A stretch of DNA of 64,000 nt from Nematostella vectensis (Eukaryota; Cnidaria; Anthozoa; Actiniaria; Edwardsiidae): assembly GCF_932526225.1 (NCBI RefSeq), contig NC_064044.1:14325453-14389452 (forward strand). The letters run 5' to 3'. The position numbers and the translations under genes were made by a program. Positions 63,401 to 64,000 of the stretch are shown piece after piece; within the stretch, counting starts at the first letter, position 1, and each line of letters opens with the position of its first letter. Below the pieces are notes generated by a model that was given only the letters and a program-made list of their open reading frames with translations, searched no databases and was not told the origin of the DNA.

Positions 63401-64000
63401 CCTTAAACCAAGAGAGGGAGACCATACAGATGCCTCATACCAAGTCTGTGAGACCATACAGATGCCTTATACAAAGACAGGGAGACCATACAGATGCCTT
63501 AAACCAAGAGAGGGAGACCATACAGATGCCTTATACTAAGACATGGTACCATACAGATGCCTTATACCAAGACAGGGAGACCATAAAGATGCGTTATACC
63601 AAGACAGGGAGACCATACAGATGCGTTATACCAAGACAGAGAGACCATGCAGATGCGTTATACCAAGACAGGGAGACCAAACAGATGCCTTATACCAAAA
63701 CAGGGAGACCATGCAGATACGTTATTTCAAGACAGGGATACCATACAGATGCCTTTTACCAAGACAGGGAGACCATAAAGATGCCTTATACCAAGACAGT
63801 GAGACCATGCAGATGCCTTATACCAAGACAGGGAGACCATACAGATGCGTTATACCAAGACAGGGAGACCATACAGATGCCTTATACCAAGACAGGGAGA
63901 CCATACAGATGCCTTCAACCAAGAGAGGGAGACAATAGTGATGCCTTATACCAAGACAGGGAGACCATACAGTTGCGTTATACCAAGACAGGGAGATCAT

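Larger units (their letters stand above)
17417..64000 (+). repeat. Giant tandem satellite, 32-bp monomer, about 1,450 copies, runs off the window
   Basis: From TATTCCAAGACAGGGAG at 17,417 to the last base, the sequence is made only of 32-bp units with the core CAGATGCSTTATACCAAGAC (S is C or G). A typical full unit is 17466-17497. Common variants change ACCATACAG to ACCATGCAG, GATGCC to GATGCG or GATGTG, and CCAAGACAG to CCAAAACAG. A few units are shorter by 1, 2 or 6 bp. The consensus is 47% GC with 12 A and 5 T on the plus strand. No transposon or other DNA interrupts it. The plus strand has no stop codon in any frame, so long repetitive open frames appear everywhere; the minus strand has a TAA once per three units. 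I regard these frames as non-genic. Confidence 0.97.

Noticed and set aside
17417-64000. CRISPR array
   Set aside because: The units are contiguous 32-bp repeats without unique spacers, and the context is eukaryotic with no cas genes.

Overview
This is eukaryotic DNA: AT-rich intergenic sequence, one spliced gene with GT-AG introns, short DNA-transposon remnants and a very large satellite array. No bacterial operon, rRNA, tRNA or CRISPR structure was found. The one host gene encodes a secreted PAN/apple plus F5/8-type C (discoidin-like) protein. The virus-like cassette resembles families I recall from cnidarian genomes. Together these suggest a cnidarian, probably an anthozoan (sea anemone or coral). 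That is an inference; no species can be named from the sequence.

Layout. 1-6.4 kb is AT-rich and apparently non-genic. It holds an A/C-rich minisatellite in two blocks (about 465-1097 and 1591-1960), split by a small element with inverted ends. 6.5-11.1 kb carries a three-exon minus-strand gene with a signal peptide, a PAN-like Cys module and an F5/8 C domain. Its intron 2 contains about seven tandem 82-84 bp copies of the end of exon 2 together with its splice donor. Its intron 1 contains a decayed transposon ORF and a 0.9-kb inverted-repeat element. A MITE sits about 135 bp upstream of the start codon. 11.4-13.1 kb is AT-rich, with another inverted-repeat element and the second copy of an interspersed repeat.

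13.1-17.2 kb is an abrupt GC-rich island. It is a compact, broken, four-gene cassette (minus, minus, plus, minus) with very short spacers and one tail-to-tail overlap. It looks like the structural or membrane part of an endogenous virus or Polinton-like element. Every gene is interrupted by frameshifts, stops, poly-C runs or an internal duplication. No integrase, polymerase, ATPase or protease is visible.

From about 17,417 to the window end (46.6 kb, about 1,450 copies) everything is one tandem satellite with a 32-bp monomer. Several levels of higher-order repeat are nested in it (288 bp, about 1.1, 2.05, 3.3, 3.9, 4.5, 13.4 and 16 kb offsets). The unit is 32 bp, not a multiple of three, and its plus strand has no stop codon, so every plus frame reads the same 32-residue repeat in rotation. 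The many long open frames there are almost certainly a by-product and are not annotated as genes. A monomer-like fragment outside the array, at 12,939-12,971, may be a relic of its origin.
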